Of a stretch of DNA of 43,367 bases, positions 1 to 8,216 are shown piece after piece. This stretch comes from an uncultured Collinsella sp. Its GTDB lineage: Bacteria > Actinomycetota > Coriobacteriia > Coriobacteriales > Coriobacteriaceae. A program made the position numbers and the translations under genes. The DNA lies in assembly GCA_900758375.1 (NCBI GenBank), contig CAAERJ010000006.1:1-43367 (forward strand), in the 5' to 3' direction. Within the stretch, counting starts at the first letter, position 1; every line of letters starts with the position of its first letter. The notes below the pieces were generated by a model. That model was given only the letters and a program-made list of their open reading frames with translations. It made no database searches and was not told the origin of the DNA.

Positions 1-73
1 GGCTCGTGCGGAACTCGCGATCGACTTCACACGCCGCCGTGCGGCCGGGGCGAACGCGAGTCCCGAGGTTTTC

Positions 74-106
74 AAAAAAGCGGTCGGCGCGCAGTGCGCC
101 GACCGC
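74..106 (-). terminator. Rho-independent terminator of gyrA
   Basis: Read on the minus strand, an 11-bp perfect GC-rich stem (80-90 with 96-106, 5-nt loop) is followed by six T residues at 79-74. It lies 40 bp past the gyrA stop and fits the end of the gyrB-gyrA transcript. The bases before it (1-73) hold no gene I can support. Confidence 0.85.
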
Positions 107-146
107 CGATATATGGGGTCTGATATTTTCTACCAGCTAGGGCCTC

Positions 147-2894
147 TTACTCGTCTAGGAGATCCTCTGGCATGTCGTTGCCGTCGCCTAGGTCGACTGG
201 GGTATTTTCGGCATCGACCGTTGCCTCGGCCTCGGCGCCTTCGCCTTCGGGCTTTTCCTTAGCTGCCGTCATGCGGGCGACAGCGCACACACGGTCGTTG
301 TCGTCGACGGTCATCATCTTGACGCCCTGGGTGGCTCGGCCGGTCTGGCTGATCTCATCGGTCTTGACGCGAATGACCGTCGCGCCTTCCGTCACGATGA
401 ACAGCTCGTGCTGCGGACCCACCGTCTTCATGGCCGCGAGGTTTCCCTTACGCTCGGTCATCTGGATGGTGTAGACGCCCTGACCGCCGCGGTTCTGCTC
501 CGGATAGTCCGCGACCGGCGTGCGCTTGCCGTAGCCGCGCTCGGTGATGACAAACAGGTCGCCGTTGCCGTTGGTAACCTCCATACCCAAAACGCTCACG
601 CCGTCCTTCATGCTAATACCGCGAACGCCGCTGGTGTCGCGTCCCGTGGCGCGAACCTGGTCCTCGGGGAACATGATCGCCTTGCCCGCAGTGGTGGCCA
701 GGATGATCTTGTCGCCCTCGCGCACACGGCGCACGGCGAGCAGCGCGTCGTCGTCTCTCAGATTGATGGCGATCAGGCCATCACGGCGGCTGCGGTCGTA
801 AGCGCTCATCACGGTCTTCTTGACCATGCCGCTCTTGGTGGCAAACATCAGGTACTCGTCGGCGGGGAACTCGCGGCAGCTGATGACGCTCGCGATCTTC
901 TCGCCTTCCTCAAAGGGCAGCAGGTTGACGATCGCGGTACCGCGCGCCTGGCGCGTGCCCACCGGCAGCTCGTGCACCTTCAGACGGTAGACCTTGCCCT
1001 TGCTCGAGAAGAACAGCACGTACTCGTGCGTGGATGCGATAAACATCTCGTCGATGACGTCGTCCTCTTTAAGGTTGACGCCCGACACGCCCTTGCCGCC
1101 GCGCTTCTGGGCGCGGTAGGCAGCCACCGGGATGCGCTTCACGTAGCCGGTGTGGGTGATGGTCACGACCATGTCCTCGTCGGCGATGAGGTCCTCGACA
1201 TCCAGATCCTTTTCGGCATGGCTGATCTCGGTGCGGCGTTTGTCGCCGAACTTTTTCGAAATCTCACGCATCTCCTCCTTGATGACGCCCAGGATCTTCT
1301 CCTCATGCGCCAGCAGGTCCTCGTAGTAGGCAATGGCGCGGCGCAGACCGTCCAGCTCTTCCTGGATCTTGTCGCGCTCCAGGCCAGTCAGGCGGCGCAG
1401 CTTCATCTCGAGGATGGCCGTGGTCTGCTCGGGCGTAAAGCCAAAGCGCTCGATCAGGCGGCTGCTGGCCTCGGAGTCGGTCTGCGAGGAGCGGATAATG
1501 ATGATGACCTCGTCGATATGGTCGAGAGCCATCAAGTAGCCCTCGAGGATATGGGCGCGCGCCTGGGCCTTCTTGAGGTCGAAGCGGGTGCGGCGGGTGA
1601 CGACGTCGACCTGGTGGTCGATGTAGTGCTGCAGCATCTCGCGCAGGCTCAGGCATTTGGGAACGCCGTTGACGAGCGCCAGGTTGTTGGCGCCAAAGGT
1701 CGTCTGCAGGGAGGTGTACTTATACAGGTTGTTGAGCACGACCTGCGGAATGACGCCCTTCTTGAGCTCGATGACCAGACGGATGCCCTTCTGGTTGGAC
1801 TCGTCGCGCATGTCCGAGATGCCCTCGATGCGCTTGTCGTTTACGAGCTGGGCGATCTTCTCCTGCAGGGTGCCCTTGTTGACCATGTAGGGAATCTCGG
1901 TAAAGACCAGACGACTGCGGCCGGTCTTGGTGGATTCCACATGGGCCTTGGCACGCACGGTAATGGAGCCGCGGCCGGTCTCATAGCTCTGCCTAATGCC
2001 GGCGCTGCCCATGATGATGGCACCGGTGGGGAAGTCCGGACCGGGCATGATCTGCATAAGCTCGTCGACGGTAGCATCGGGATTGTCGATCAGGTAGCAG
2101 GTTGCCTCGATCGCCTCGGTGAGGTTATGCGGGGCGATATTGGTGGCCATGCCGACAGCGATGCCCTGGCTGCCGTTGACCAGCAGGTTGGGGAAGCGCG
2201 CGGGCAGTGCCACGGGCTCGGCGAGCGACTCGTCGTAGTTGGGCTGCCAGTCGACGGTATCCTTTTGCAAGTCGCGCAGCAGCTCCATGGCAGGCTTTGC
2301 CAGACGGCTCTCGGTATAGCGCATTGCCGCCGCGCCGTCGCCATCGATGTTGCCGAAGTTACCGTGGCCATCGATGAGCGGTGTGCGCATGGAGAACCAC
2401 TGCGCCAGACGAACCATGGCCTCGTAGACCGCGGAGTCACCGTGCGGATGGTACTTGCCGATAACTTCGCCGACCGTCCAGGCCGACTTCTTATGCGGGC
2501 GGTTGGGGTAGATGCCGCTCTCGTTCATGGCATACAGGATGCGGCGGTGCACCGGCTTTAGGCCGTCGCGCACGTCCGGCAGGGCGCGCGCCGTGATGAC
2601 CGACATCGAGTACTCGATGAACGACTGCTTCATCTCGCGGCCGAACTCCGAAATCTGGAGCTGACCGCCGTTGATATCCTCGCCGGCCGAGGCGCCACGA
2701 TCGACCGCACCGAAGCTCTCCTCGAGCTCGGCGTCGTCATCCTCATCCTCTTCATCCTCGGCGTCGGGGTTATAGGAATCCGGATCGCCGTCCTCGCCCT
2801 GCTCAGCGCGGGCGAGCAGGCGCTTCAGATCATCGGGCATGCCGGCGTCGCCGGCCTCGTCCATACCCTCGTTGTTGTTGATATCGTCTGCCAC
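147..2894 (-). CDS. gyrA: DNA gyrase subunit A
   Basis: Breakage-reunion subunit of the A2B2 gyrase that introduces negative supercoils using ATP hydrolysed by GyrB. The start is GTG (2892-2894) behind a strong GGAGG four bases upstream. Residues 1-75 are an acidic, probably disordered extension absent from most GyrA proteins. The breakage domain follows (about 80-575), with catalytic Tyr193 in AAAMRYTE. The quinolone-determining region HGDSAVYE carries Ser154 and Glu158, equivalent to E. coli Ser83 and Asp87, so no classical resistance change is visible. The C-terminal pinwheel holds the GyrA box QKRGGKG at 596-602, needed for DNA wrapping and distinguishing GyrA from ParC. The last 40 residues are again acidic. 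At 915 aa it is longer than E. coli GyrA (875). Downstream of gyrB in the same transcriptional direction. Confidence 0.98.
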   Translation of the reverse strand: MADDINNNEGMDEAGDAGMPDDLKRLLARAEQGEDGDPDSYNPDAEDEEDEDDDAELEESFGAVDRGASAGEDINGGQLQISEFGREMKQSFIEYSMSVITARALPDVRDGLKPVHRRILYAMNESGIYPNRPHKKSAWTVGEVIGKYHPHGDSAVYEAMVRLAQWFSMRTPLIDGHGNFGNIDGDGAAAMRYTESRLAKPAMELLRDLQKDTVDWQPNYDESLAEPVALPARFPNLLVNGSQGIAVGMATNIAPHNLTEAIEATCYLIDNPDATVDELMQIMPGPDFPTGAIIMGSAGIRQSYETGRGSITVRAKAHVESTKTGRSRLVFTEIPYMVNKGTLQEKIAQLVNDKRIEGISDMRDESNQKGIRLVIELKKGVIPQVVLNNLYKYTSLQTTFGANNLALVNGVPKCLSLREMLQHYIDHQVDVVTRRTRFDLKKAQARAHILEGYLMALDHIDEVIIIIRSSQTDSEASSRLIERFGFTPEQTTAILEMKLRRLTGLERDKIQEELDGLRRAIAYYEDLLAHEEKILGVIKEEMREISKKFGDKRRTEISHAEKDLDVEDLIADEDMVVTITHTGYVKRIPVAAYRAQKRGGKGVSGVNLKEDDVIDEMFIASTHEYVLFFSSKGKVYRLKVHELPVGTRQARGTAIVNLLPFEEGEKIASVISCREFPADEYLMFATKSGMVKKTVMSAYDRSRRDGLIAINLRDDDALLAVRRVREGDKIILATTAGKAIMFPEDQVRATGRDTSGVRGISMKDGVSVLGMEVTNGNGDLFVITERGYGKRTPVADYPEQNRGGQGVYTIQMTERKGNLAAMKTVGPQHELFIVTEGATVIRVKTDEISQTGRATQGVKMMTVDDNDRVCAVARMTAAKEKPEGEGAEAEATVDAENTPVDLGDGNDMPEDLLDE

Positions 2895-2970
2895 GTTACC
2901 TCCTCATGGTTTGCGTGGTCCATTAGTTCCCTACCACGGGGACGGATTACCGGGAACACCGGATAACCCT

Positions 2971-3078
2971 CCTAGGTTTTCCAGGTGCCCCAGGTTGCCC
3001 TGAAGGATGAGGGCGCACGCCTTGCGTGCGGCGCCCGAAATCCTGAAGGGCAAGATGGGGTGCCTGGGAAAGCTAGGC
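2971..3078. repeat. Long imperfect inverted repeat between gyrB and gyrA
   Basis: About 108 bases fold on themselves in register: 2971-2985 pairs with 3064-3078, 2986-3006 with about 3041-3063, and an inner GC-rich hairpin sits at 3011-3036. Mismatches are few (often G-T in the transcript). The right arm runs into the last codons and the TAG stop of gyrB. The structure has no T tract, so it is not a simple terminator; an intercistronic RNA hairpin or a palindromic repeat element are both possible. Confidence 0.7.
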
Positions 3079-5103
3079 GTCCAAGAAGCGTGCATCATGC
3101 GCATGCTTCTCGATGTACTCGCGGCGATAGCCGACCTCGGAACCCATGAGCTCGCGCACGGCGCGGTCCGCCACCACGGCGTCCTCGATCGACACGCGCT
3201 GCAGGATACGAGTCTTGGGGTCCATCGTCGTCGAGGCAAGCTGCTTGGGGTCCATCTCGCCCAGGCCCTTGTAGCGCTGAACGGTATAGCCCTTGCGCTT
3301 CTTGGTGATCTTGCCGTCCTTGGCCTTGCCGTCCTCGTCGTTGTCGTCGGGGTTCAGGCCCAGGCTCTGAATGGTGTCGCGCAGAATCTCGTCTTCGGGC
3401 TGGCGGCCGTTGGGATACACGTAATGGATCTTGTTGCGTACCTTAATGCCAAAGATGGGCGGGCAGGCAACATAGACATAGCCGGCATCGATCAGCGGGC
3501 GCATGTACTTGTAGAAGAACGTCAGCAGCAGGATGCGGATATGCGCACCGTCAACGTCTGCATCGGTCATGATGATGATTTTGTGGTAGCGCGCCTTGCT
3601 GATATCGAAGTCGCCACCGTCGCCGGCGCTCGTCGTGACGCCGCAGCCGATCGCGGTGATGAGCGACTGGATGGTGTCGCTCGAGAACGCGCGGTGGTCA
3701 CCCACGCGCTCGACGTTCAAAATCTTGCCGCGCAGGGGCAGAATCGCCTGGATGTCTCGGCGACGGCCGTCCTTGGCCGAACCGCCTGCCGAGTCGCCCT
3801 CTACGATAAAGAGCTCGGTCAGCTCGGCATCGCGCACCGAGCAGTCGGCGAGCTTGCCGGGCAGCGACGCCGTCTCGAGCAGACTTTTGCGACGGGTCGC
3901 CTCGCGCGCCTTGCGGGCGGCGTTGCGGGCCTTGCAGGCCTGCTGGGCCTTCTTGACGATCTCGCGGGCGGGCTTGGGGTGCTCCTCCAGATAATCGGTC
4001 AGTCCATCGGTCACGATCTTGAGCGTGAGCGCGCGCATGTAGGAACTGCCGAGCTTCGCCTTGGTCTGGCCCTCAAACTGTGGATCGGGCAGTTTGACCG
4101 ATATAACGGCCGAAAGACCCTCGCGCACGTCGTCACCGCTCAGGTTGGCGTCCTTCTCCTTGAGCAGGTTCTGCTTGCGGGCGTAATCGTTAATCACGCG
4201 GGTGAGGGCGGTGCGGAAGCCCTCGAGATGCATGCCGCCCTCGGGGGTGTAGATGTCGTTGGCAAACGACATGACGTTCTCGCCGTAGCCGGCATTCCAC
4301 TGCAGGGACACCTCGACCTCGCCCATCTTGGTCACGGGCGCATCCGGATCCGACTTGCCCTCGATATAGATGGGCTCCTTGAAGGCCTCGGGAACGTCTT
4401 TGCCGTCGTTGAGGAACTTGACGAAGTCGATGATGCCACCCTCGTAGCAGAACTCCTCCACGTGGGGAGTCGCCTCGCGCTCGTCGGTCAGCACAATCTT
4501 TAGATTCTTATTGAGGAACGCCGTCTCCTGCAGACGGTTGTGCAGCGTATCGAAATCGTAGACACAGGTCTCGAAAATCTCGTCGTCGGGCCAGAAGCTG
4601 ACGGTGGTGCCCGTCGAATCCGAGGTGCCCACGACCTCCATCTTCTTGACGGTCTTGCCGCGCGAGAACTCCATCTCGTAGACGCTGCCATCACGGCGCA
4701 CCTGCACGACCACGCGCTTGGACAGTGCGTTGACGACGGAGATGCCCACGCCGTGCAGTCCGCCCGAGACCTTGTAGGCCGAGTTATCGAACTTACCGCC
4801 GGCGTGCAGGATCGTCATAACGACCTCGAGCGTCGGGATCTTTTTGATGGGATGCTCGTCGACGGGGATGCCTCGCCCGTTGTCGACGACCGTGATGGAG
4901 TTGTCGGCGTGGACCGTCACGTGAATCTCGGTGCAGAAACCGGCCATGGCCTCGTCAACGGAGTTGTCAACGATCTCCCACACCAGGTGATGCAGGCCGC
5001 TGGCGCTCGTCGAGCCGATATACATGCCCGGGCGCTTACGAACGGCCTCGAGACCTTCGAGAATCTTAATCTCGCCGCCATCGTAATCGTTTTCGTTTGC
5101 CAC
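3073..5103 (-). CDS. gyrB: DNA gyrase subunit B
   Basis: ATPase subunit of gyrase. The GTG start (5101-5103) follows an AAGGAGG site. The GHKL ATPase fold shows Asn47 in EIVDNSVDEA, DNGRG at 75-79 and GGLHGVG at 114-120. The TOPRIM domain shows EGDSAGG at 435-441 and the metal-binding DADVDG at 514-519. The C-terminal part contains the QRYKGLGEM motif. The 676 aa length exceeds the usual 640 partly because of a charged Asp/Lys-rich loop inside the TOPRIM region (about 580-605). GyrB rather than ParE is supported by the adjacent gyrA with a GyrA box. A terminator lies 50 bp upstream, so gyrB probably has its own promoter, although I see no convincing consensus. Confidence 0.98.
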   Translation of the reverse strand: MANENDYDGGEIKILEGLEAVRKRPGMYIGSTSASGLHHLVWEIVDNSVDEAMAGFCTEIHVTVHADNSITVVDNGRGIPVDEHPIKKIPTLEVVMTILHAGGKFDNSAYKVSGGLHGVGISVVNALSKRVVVQVRRDGSVYEMEFSRGKTVKKMEVVGTSDSTGTTVSFWPDDEIFETCVYDFDTLHNRLQETAFLNKNLKIVLTDEREATPHVEEFCYEGGIIDFVKFLNDGKDVPEAFKEPIYIEGKSDPDAPVTKMGEVEVSLQWNAGYGENVMSFANDIYTPEGGMHLEGFRTALTRVINDYARKQNLLKEKDANLSGDDVREGLSAVISVKLPDPQFEGQTKAKLGSSYMRALTLKIVTDGLTDYLEEHPKPAREIVKKAQQACKARNAARKAREATRRKSLLETASLPGKLADCSVRDAELTELFIVEGDSAGGSAKDGRRRDIQAILPLRGKILNVERVGDHRAFSSDTIQSLITAIGCGVTTSAGDGGDFDISKARYHKIIIMTDADVDGAHIRILLLTFFYKYMRPLIDAGYVYVACPPIFGIKVRNKIHYVYPNGRQPEDEILRDTIQSLGLNPDDNDEDGKAKDGKITKKRKGYTVQRYKGLGEMDPKQLASTTMDPKTRILQRVSIEDAVVADRAVRELMGSEVGYRREYIEKHAHDARFLDA

Positions 5104-5152
5104 ACGTCCTCCTTCAGCTAAGAAAATGTGTACAGCCTTACTAGTTTATCGT

Positions 5153-5182
5153 AAAAAAATACCCTCGGGAGCGAGGGTATTT
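5153..5182 (-). terminator. Terminator after the recF/dciA-like genes
   Basis: On the minus strand a 9-bp stem ATACCCTCG/CGAGGGTAT with a 4-nt loop is followed by a run of T residues (5159-5153). It separates the dnaN-recF-dciA-like transcript from gyrB. Confidence 0.85.
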
Positions 5183-5208
5183 GGCTCTACAAGGCCACCA
5201 GATGCGAT

Positions 5209-5772
5209 TTAAGGCTCTTTCTTGCTTTGCACGCCCTTGGCCCACTCGGCACTGGCTCTCATGGCATTCTCGAGGGCCTCGCGCAGTTTTTGGTCTTCGA
5301 TGGGCGCCACTTGGCGCTCGATCTCGCCGCGTTCGGCTTCGCTTAGATCGGCGTGCGGAACCGGCGGTCGCTCGGTCACGGCCGGGCGCAGGCGCTCCTT
5401 GGCAGCCGGCGGCGTGTGACCGAGCGCGGTCGTTTTGAACACCAGGCCGTCCACATGCGCGCCGGCCCGCTCCATGCGCGCCCGGATGATCTCGCGCAGC
5501 AGCGTCATCTCCTGCGTCCACGAGGGCGAATCGAGATACACCAGCAGCTCATTGGACTCGGGCAGGTAGCGTAGGCCCGTCACGTGGCGTCCCTCGCGCG
5601 TGCCCGAGCACACCGCATTCCAGGCACGATAGACCGCGCGCGACTCCTCGGCAGCCTCCATTTGCGCGCGGCGCTCAGGTGTCGCGGCCGCCAGGATGCG
5701 CTGACGCTCGGCATCCAAAAAGCCGCCAAAGGCAACCGTTCCGTTCTCGCGCTCGTAATTAGCACGCCTCAC
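5209..5772 (-). CDS. DUF721 family protein, DciA-like
   Basis: Member of the DUF721 family, whose best-known member DciA loads or recruits the replicative helicase DnaB in bacteria that lack DnaC/DnaI. Residues 45-117 carry the family fold, including LLVYLDSPSWTQEM and a following predicted helix, then a beta strand VDGLVFKT. The C-terminal 70 residues are charged and probably disordered. The GTG start (5770-5772) overlaps the recF end by 14 bp, suggesting translational coupling. The position between recF and gyrB is the same as that of the DUF721 gene in mycobacteria (Rv0004), which supports the call. No DnaC or DnaI gene is visible in this window, in line with a DciA role, but the helicase-loading function is inferred, not seen. 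Confidence 0.8.
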   Translation of the reverse strand: MRRANYERENGTVAFGGFLDAERQRILAAATPERRAQMEAAEESRAVYRAWNAVCSGTREGRHVTGLRYLPESNELLVYLDSPSWTQEMTLLREIIRARMERAGAHVDGLVFKTTALGHTPPAAKERLRPAVTERPPVPHADLSEAERGEIERQVAPIEDQKLREALENAMRASAEWAKGVQSKKEP

Positions 5773-6865
5773 CCATGCTCACCACCTTGGCTCGTTCAAG
5801 CAGGTCATCAGTAAAGTACCCCAAGTTGGTGGTGGTTATGACCGTCTGGATGTCATCACCGATCAGCTGCAGAAAAGCGCCTCGACGCCCGGCATCGAGC
5901 TCGCTCATCACGTCGTCCAAAAGCAGCAGTGGCGCGGTGCCCAGGATATCGCGCGCCACGGCCACTTCTGCCACCTTCCAGGCAAGCACCAGCGTTCGCT
6001 GCTGCCCTTGGCTGGCAAACGAACGGGCAGATCGACCCGCAACGGTAAACTCAATCTCGTCGCGATGCGGACCCACAAGCGTCACGCCGCGGCGCATCTC
6101 CTCATCGGCACGCTCATCGAGGGCCGCGAGCATATGCTCGTACGCCCAGCCCTTAAGTTCCTCGCGCCCCTCGGTTTGAGGCAAATCCCCCAGTGTGGAC
6201 ACATAGGACACGCCTGCGTCCTCACCGGACGCCACCTGCCCATACGCGGCGCGCACATGGCCTGCCAGTCGGTCGAGCAGGGCCAAACGATGCACGAGCA
6301 GGGCGGACCCGGCGCGAGCGATGGAGTCATTCCATGCGCCGAGCATCTCGCGGCAGCACCAGGACTCCTTGAGCAGGGCGTTGCGCTGCGTCACGCAACG
6401 CCCGTAGGTGCTCGCCAGGTCGGCGTAACGGGCGCTCAGTTGCACGCCAAAGTCGTCGAGGGCGGCCCGACGCACGCTGGCACCGCGTTTGACCATATCC
6501 AGATGATCGGGGCAAAAAAGCACGCTCGGCAAAACCCCGCGCACGCCGGCGGCCGAACATCTCTTGCCGTTACGGCTAAACGAGCGCTTGCCGTCCTCAA
6601 CGCCCAGCCCCATATCGAGCACGCGGCCATCGCCCTCGAGTCTCAACTCGAGCCTGCACGAGCCCGTGCCGTCGTGCACGAGCTCGGTAGCGGTGGGATG
6701 CCTAAACGAGGCGCCGCTCGTCAAAAGCTGCAGCGCCTCTATAAGGTTGGTCTTTCCCGCCGCGTTGGGTCCCGCAAGCACCGTCACGCCTTCGTCCAGG
6801 TCAAGACGGTAGCTATCGAAACTGCGGTAGCGCGCGACGGAAAGGTTGCGGGCAAACATGGTCAT
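5759..6865 (-). CDS. recF: DNA replication and repair protein RecF
   Basis: SMC-like ABC ATPase that binds single-strand/double-strand junctions and helps load RecA through RecO and RecR at gaps. Walker A is GPNAAGKTN at residues 32-40. The C-terminal ABC signature region is near FASQGQQRTL and Walker B is LLLLDDVMSELD. Length of 368 aa is typical. Two start candidates exist (6865 and 6859); both are ATG and the first is used. It starts 9 bp after dnaN and overlaps the DUF721 gene at its end, so dnaN, recF and the DUF721 gene form one operon. Confidence 0.97.
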   Translation of the reverse strand: MTMFARNLSVARYRSFDSYRLDLDEGVTVLAGPNAAGKTNLIEALQLLTSGASFRHPTATELVHDGTGSCRLELRLEGDGRVLDMGLGVEDGKRSFSRNGKRCSAAGVRGVLPSVLFCPDHLDMVKRGASVRRAALDDFGVQLSARYADLASTYGRCVTQRNALLKESWCCREMLGAWNDSIARAGSALLVHRLALLDRLAGHVRAAYGQVASGEDAGVSYVSTLGDLPQTEGREELKGWAYEHMLAALDERADEEMRRGVTLVGPHRDEIEFTVAGRSARSFASQGQQRTLVLAWKVAEVAVARDILGTAPLLLLDDVMSELDAGRRGAFLQLIGDDIQTVITTTNLGYFTDDLLERAKVVSMGEAC

Positions 6866-6874
6866 GGCGCAGCG

Positions 6875-7978
6875 CTAGATGCGAACCGGCATGACCAGGT
6901 ACAGATAGTTGATCTTGTCGTAGGACTTAAAGATACCCGCCTGCGAGTAGCTCTTGAGCTCCAGCGTGATCTCCTTCTCCTTGGATAGGGCATTGAGGCA
7001 GCCAAAGATGTAGTGGTAGTTAAAGGCGATGGTGCCCGACTCGCCCTCGGCCTCGACATCGATTGTCTCCTGCGCCAGATCCTGGTCATTGGAGATGGAG
7101 GACAGGCCCATCTGGCCGTTCTCGACATCGATCTCGAACTTGACTGCGGGGTTCGCGCTCGCGATGACCGCCACGCGCTTGAGGGCGGCATTAAAAGCCG
7201 CCACGTCGATCTTGACGCTCGTCACGCACGAATCGGGGATGAGCTGCTTGTAGTTGGGGTACACGCCCTCGATACGGCGCGACACGTAGGTGGTGTTGCC
7301 GGCCTCAAAGACAACCTGGGTGTCGGTGGCGCCGATCATGATGGTCGCCTGGCTGGCCATGATGCTCAGGGCGTCGTTGAAGGCGTCGGCCGGAACGTTG
7401 AGCTCAAAGGAGCCCTCGAGCGTCGAGGTCTCGACCTGGGTGTCGCATACGGCCAGGCGGAAGGAGTCGGTTGCCACCAGGCGCACGGTGTTGTTCTCGA
7501 CCTTCATGTGCACGCCTCCCAGGATGGGACGGGCCTTATCGGTCGAAGTGACGCGCCATACGCGGCCGACCATCTCGGAGAGGATATCGGTCGGGAGCTC
7601 CACCGCGCTCTCGATGGCATAGGCCGGGAACTCGGGGAAATCATTGGCATCGAGCGTGTTGAGGCGGAAGGAACTCTTCTCGCATCCAATCAGCACCTGA
7701 CGCTCCGAGAGCTCAAAGGTAACCGGAGCGTCGGGAAGGGTCTTCGTAATGTTCGAGAGCATCTTGCAGGGAATCACCATCTCGCCCTCTTCTTCGACAT
7801 GCGCGGCAATGCGATGACGAATCGAGATGGTGTAGTTAGAGGTTTGGAATTCCAAGATGCCGTCCTGCGCCTTAACGAGCACGCCCGACAGGATGGGAAG
7901 GGTAGATGCCGAAGCGACGCCTTTCATAACGACGCCGATGGCTTGCGTGAGCGAGCTTTGGCTGACAGTGAACTTCAT
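6875..7978 (-). CDS. dnaN: DNA polymerase III sliding clamp (beta subunit)
   Basis: Ring-shaped processivity factor that tethers polymerase III and many repair proteins to DNA. The N terminus MKFTVSQSSLTQAI and the C terminus YLYLVMPVRI are typical of the family, and 367 aa matches the usual length with three repeated clamp folds. Start ATG with an AAAGG site about 12 bases upstream. The gene begins immediately after an AT-rich, origin-like stretch, as in Bacillus subtilis. Confidence 0.98.
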   Translation of the reverse strand: MKFTVSQSSLTQAIGVVMKGVASASTLPILSGVLVKAQDGILEFQTSNYTISIRHRIAAHVEEEGEMVIPCKMLSNITKTLPDAPVTFELSERQVLIGCEKSSFRLNTLDANDFPEFPAYAIESAVELPTDILSEMVGRVWRVTSTDKARPILGGVHMKVENNTVRLVATDSFRLAVCDTQVETSTLEGSFELNVPADAFNDALSIMASQATIMIGATDTQVVFEAGNTTYVSRRIEGVYPNYKQLIPDSCVTSVKIDVAAFNAALKRVAVIASANPAVKFEIDVENGQMGLSSISNDQDLAQETIDVEAEGESGTIAFNYHYIFGCLNALSKEKEITLELKSYSQAGIFKSYDKINYLYLVMPVRI

Positions 7979-8010
7979 CTTTTAATACCTTTCTATAGAT
8001 ATAAATATCT

Positions 8011-8025
8011 TAATAATAGTAATAG
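8011..8025 (+). promoter_or_regulatory. DnaA-trio element (TAATAATAGTAATAG)
   Basis: Five successive TAA/TAG triplets, the pattern bound by DnaA on single-stranded DNA at bacterial origins (3'-[G/A]AT-5' repeats). An AT-rich block lies on its dnaN side and a DnaA-box-like site on its dnaA side, the order required by the known mechanism. Confidence 0.7.
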
Positions 8026-8038
8026 CACTGACGAAACT

Positions 8039-8047
8039 GTTGATTAC
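8039..8047 (-). promoter_or_regulatory. DnaA box-like site next to the trio
   Basis: On the minus strand TAATCAACA, two changes from the E. coli consensus TTATCCACA. It ends 13 bp from the trio run and has the orientation seen for the trio-proximal box of B. subtilis. Confidence 0.5.
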
Positions 8048-8110
8048 TCCCAAAAGCGCTGGTCAACCCCAAAAAGAGAATCGACAGCATCCTGTGCGCA
8101 ACCGACCGTG

Positions 8111-8119
8111 TTTTCCACG
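8111..8119 (+). promoter_or_regulatory. DnaA box-like site TTTTCCACG
   Basis: Two changes from TTATCCACA. A second weak match in the opposite orientation (TTTTCCGCA on the minus strand) lies at 8129-8137. Confidence 0.45.
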
Positions 8120-8189
8120 TTCAAAACCTGCGGAAAACTTTTCGTCGCCTTGGGGTGAGTTTTAGACACGTTATGCCCGGCGTTTCGAC

Positions 8190-8204
8190 AAGTTTTCAAC
8201 AGGT
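8190..8204 (+). promoter_or_regulatory. DnaA box, extended 15-mer AAGTTTTCAACAGGT
   Basis: This exact 15-mer also occurs at 11370-11384 and 11423-11437 on the other strand, on the far side of dnaA. The core TTTTCAACA differs from TTATCCACA at two positions. Three identical 15-mers only around dnaA make a DnaA-binding role likely. Confidence 0.65.
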
Positions 8205-8216
8205 GTCTCTATTTCC

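Larger units (their letters stand above)
7979..8216. other. oriC: Putative oriC (dnaA-dnaN intergenic region)
   Basis: This 238-bp non-coding stretch has the layout of a basal origin unwinding system. Next to dnaN lies an AT-rich block (about 7985-8010), then five DnaA-trio triplets (8011-8025), a 13-bp spacer, a DnaA-box-like site in the correct orientation (8039-8047) and further DnaA-box-like sites at 8111-8119 and 8190-8204. Order and strand match those established for B. subtilis between dnaA and dnaN. The oriC call also agrees with genes diverging from here to both sides. Replication start has not been measured, so this is an inference from sequence. Confidence 0.75.

Noticed and set aside
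2..146. End of a plus-strand gene at the left edge
   Set aside because: One frame is open but runs on through the gyrA terminator and into antisense gyrA; nothing supports it as coding.
408..2561. Long plus-strand open frame of 717 codons opposite gyrA
   Set aside because: Fully antisense to gyrA, with Leu/Ala/Asp/His-rich sequence typical of reverse frames in high-GC genes and no recognisable domain.
3007..4503. Plus-strand open frame opposite gyrB
   Set aside because: Antisense shadow of gyrB; no ribosome binding site or family motif.
7013..8158. Plus-strand open frame opposite dnaN that runs into the origin region
   Set aside because: Antisense to dnaN, and its last part crosses the trio and DnaA-box region. 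Sequence is of reverse-frame type.
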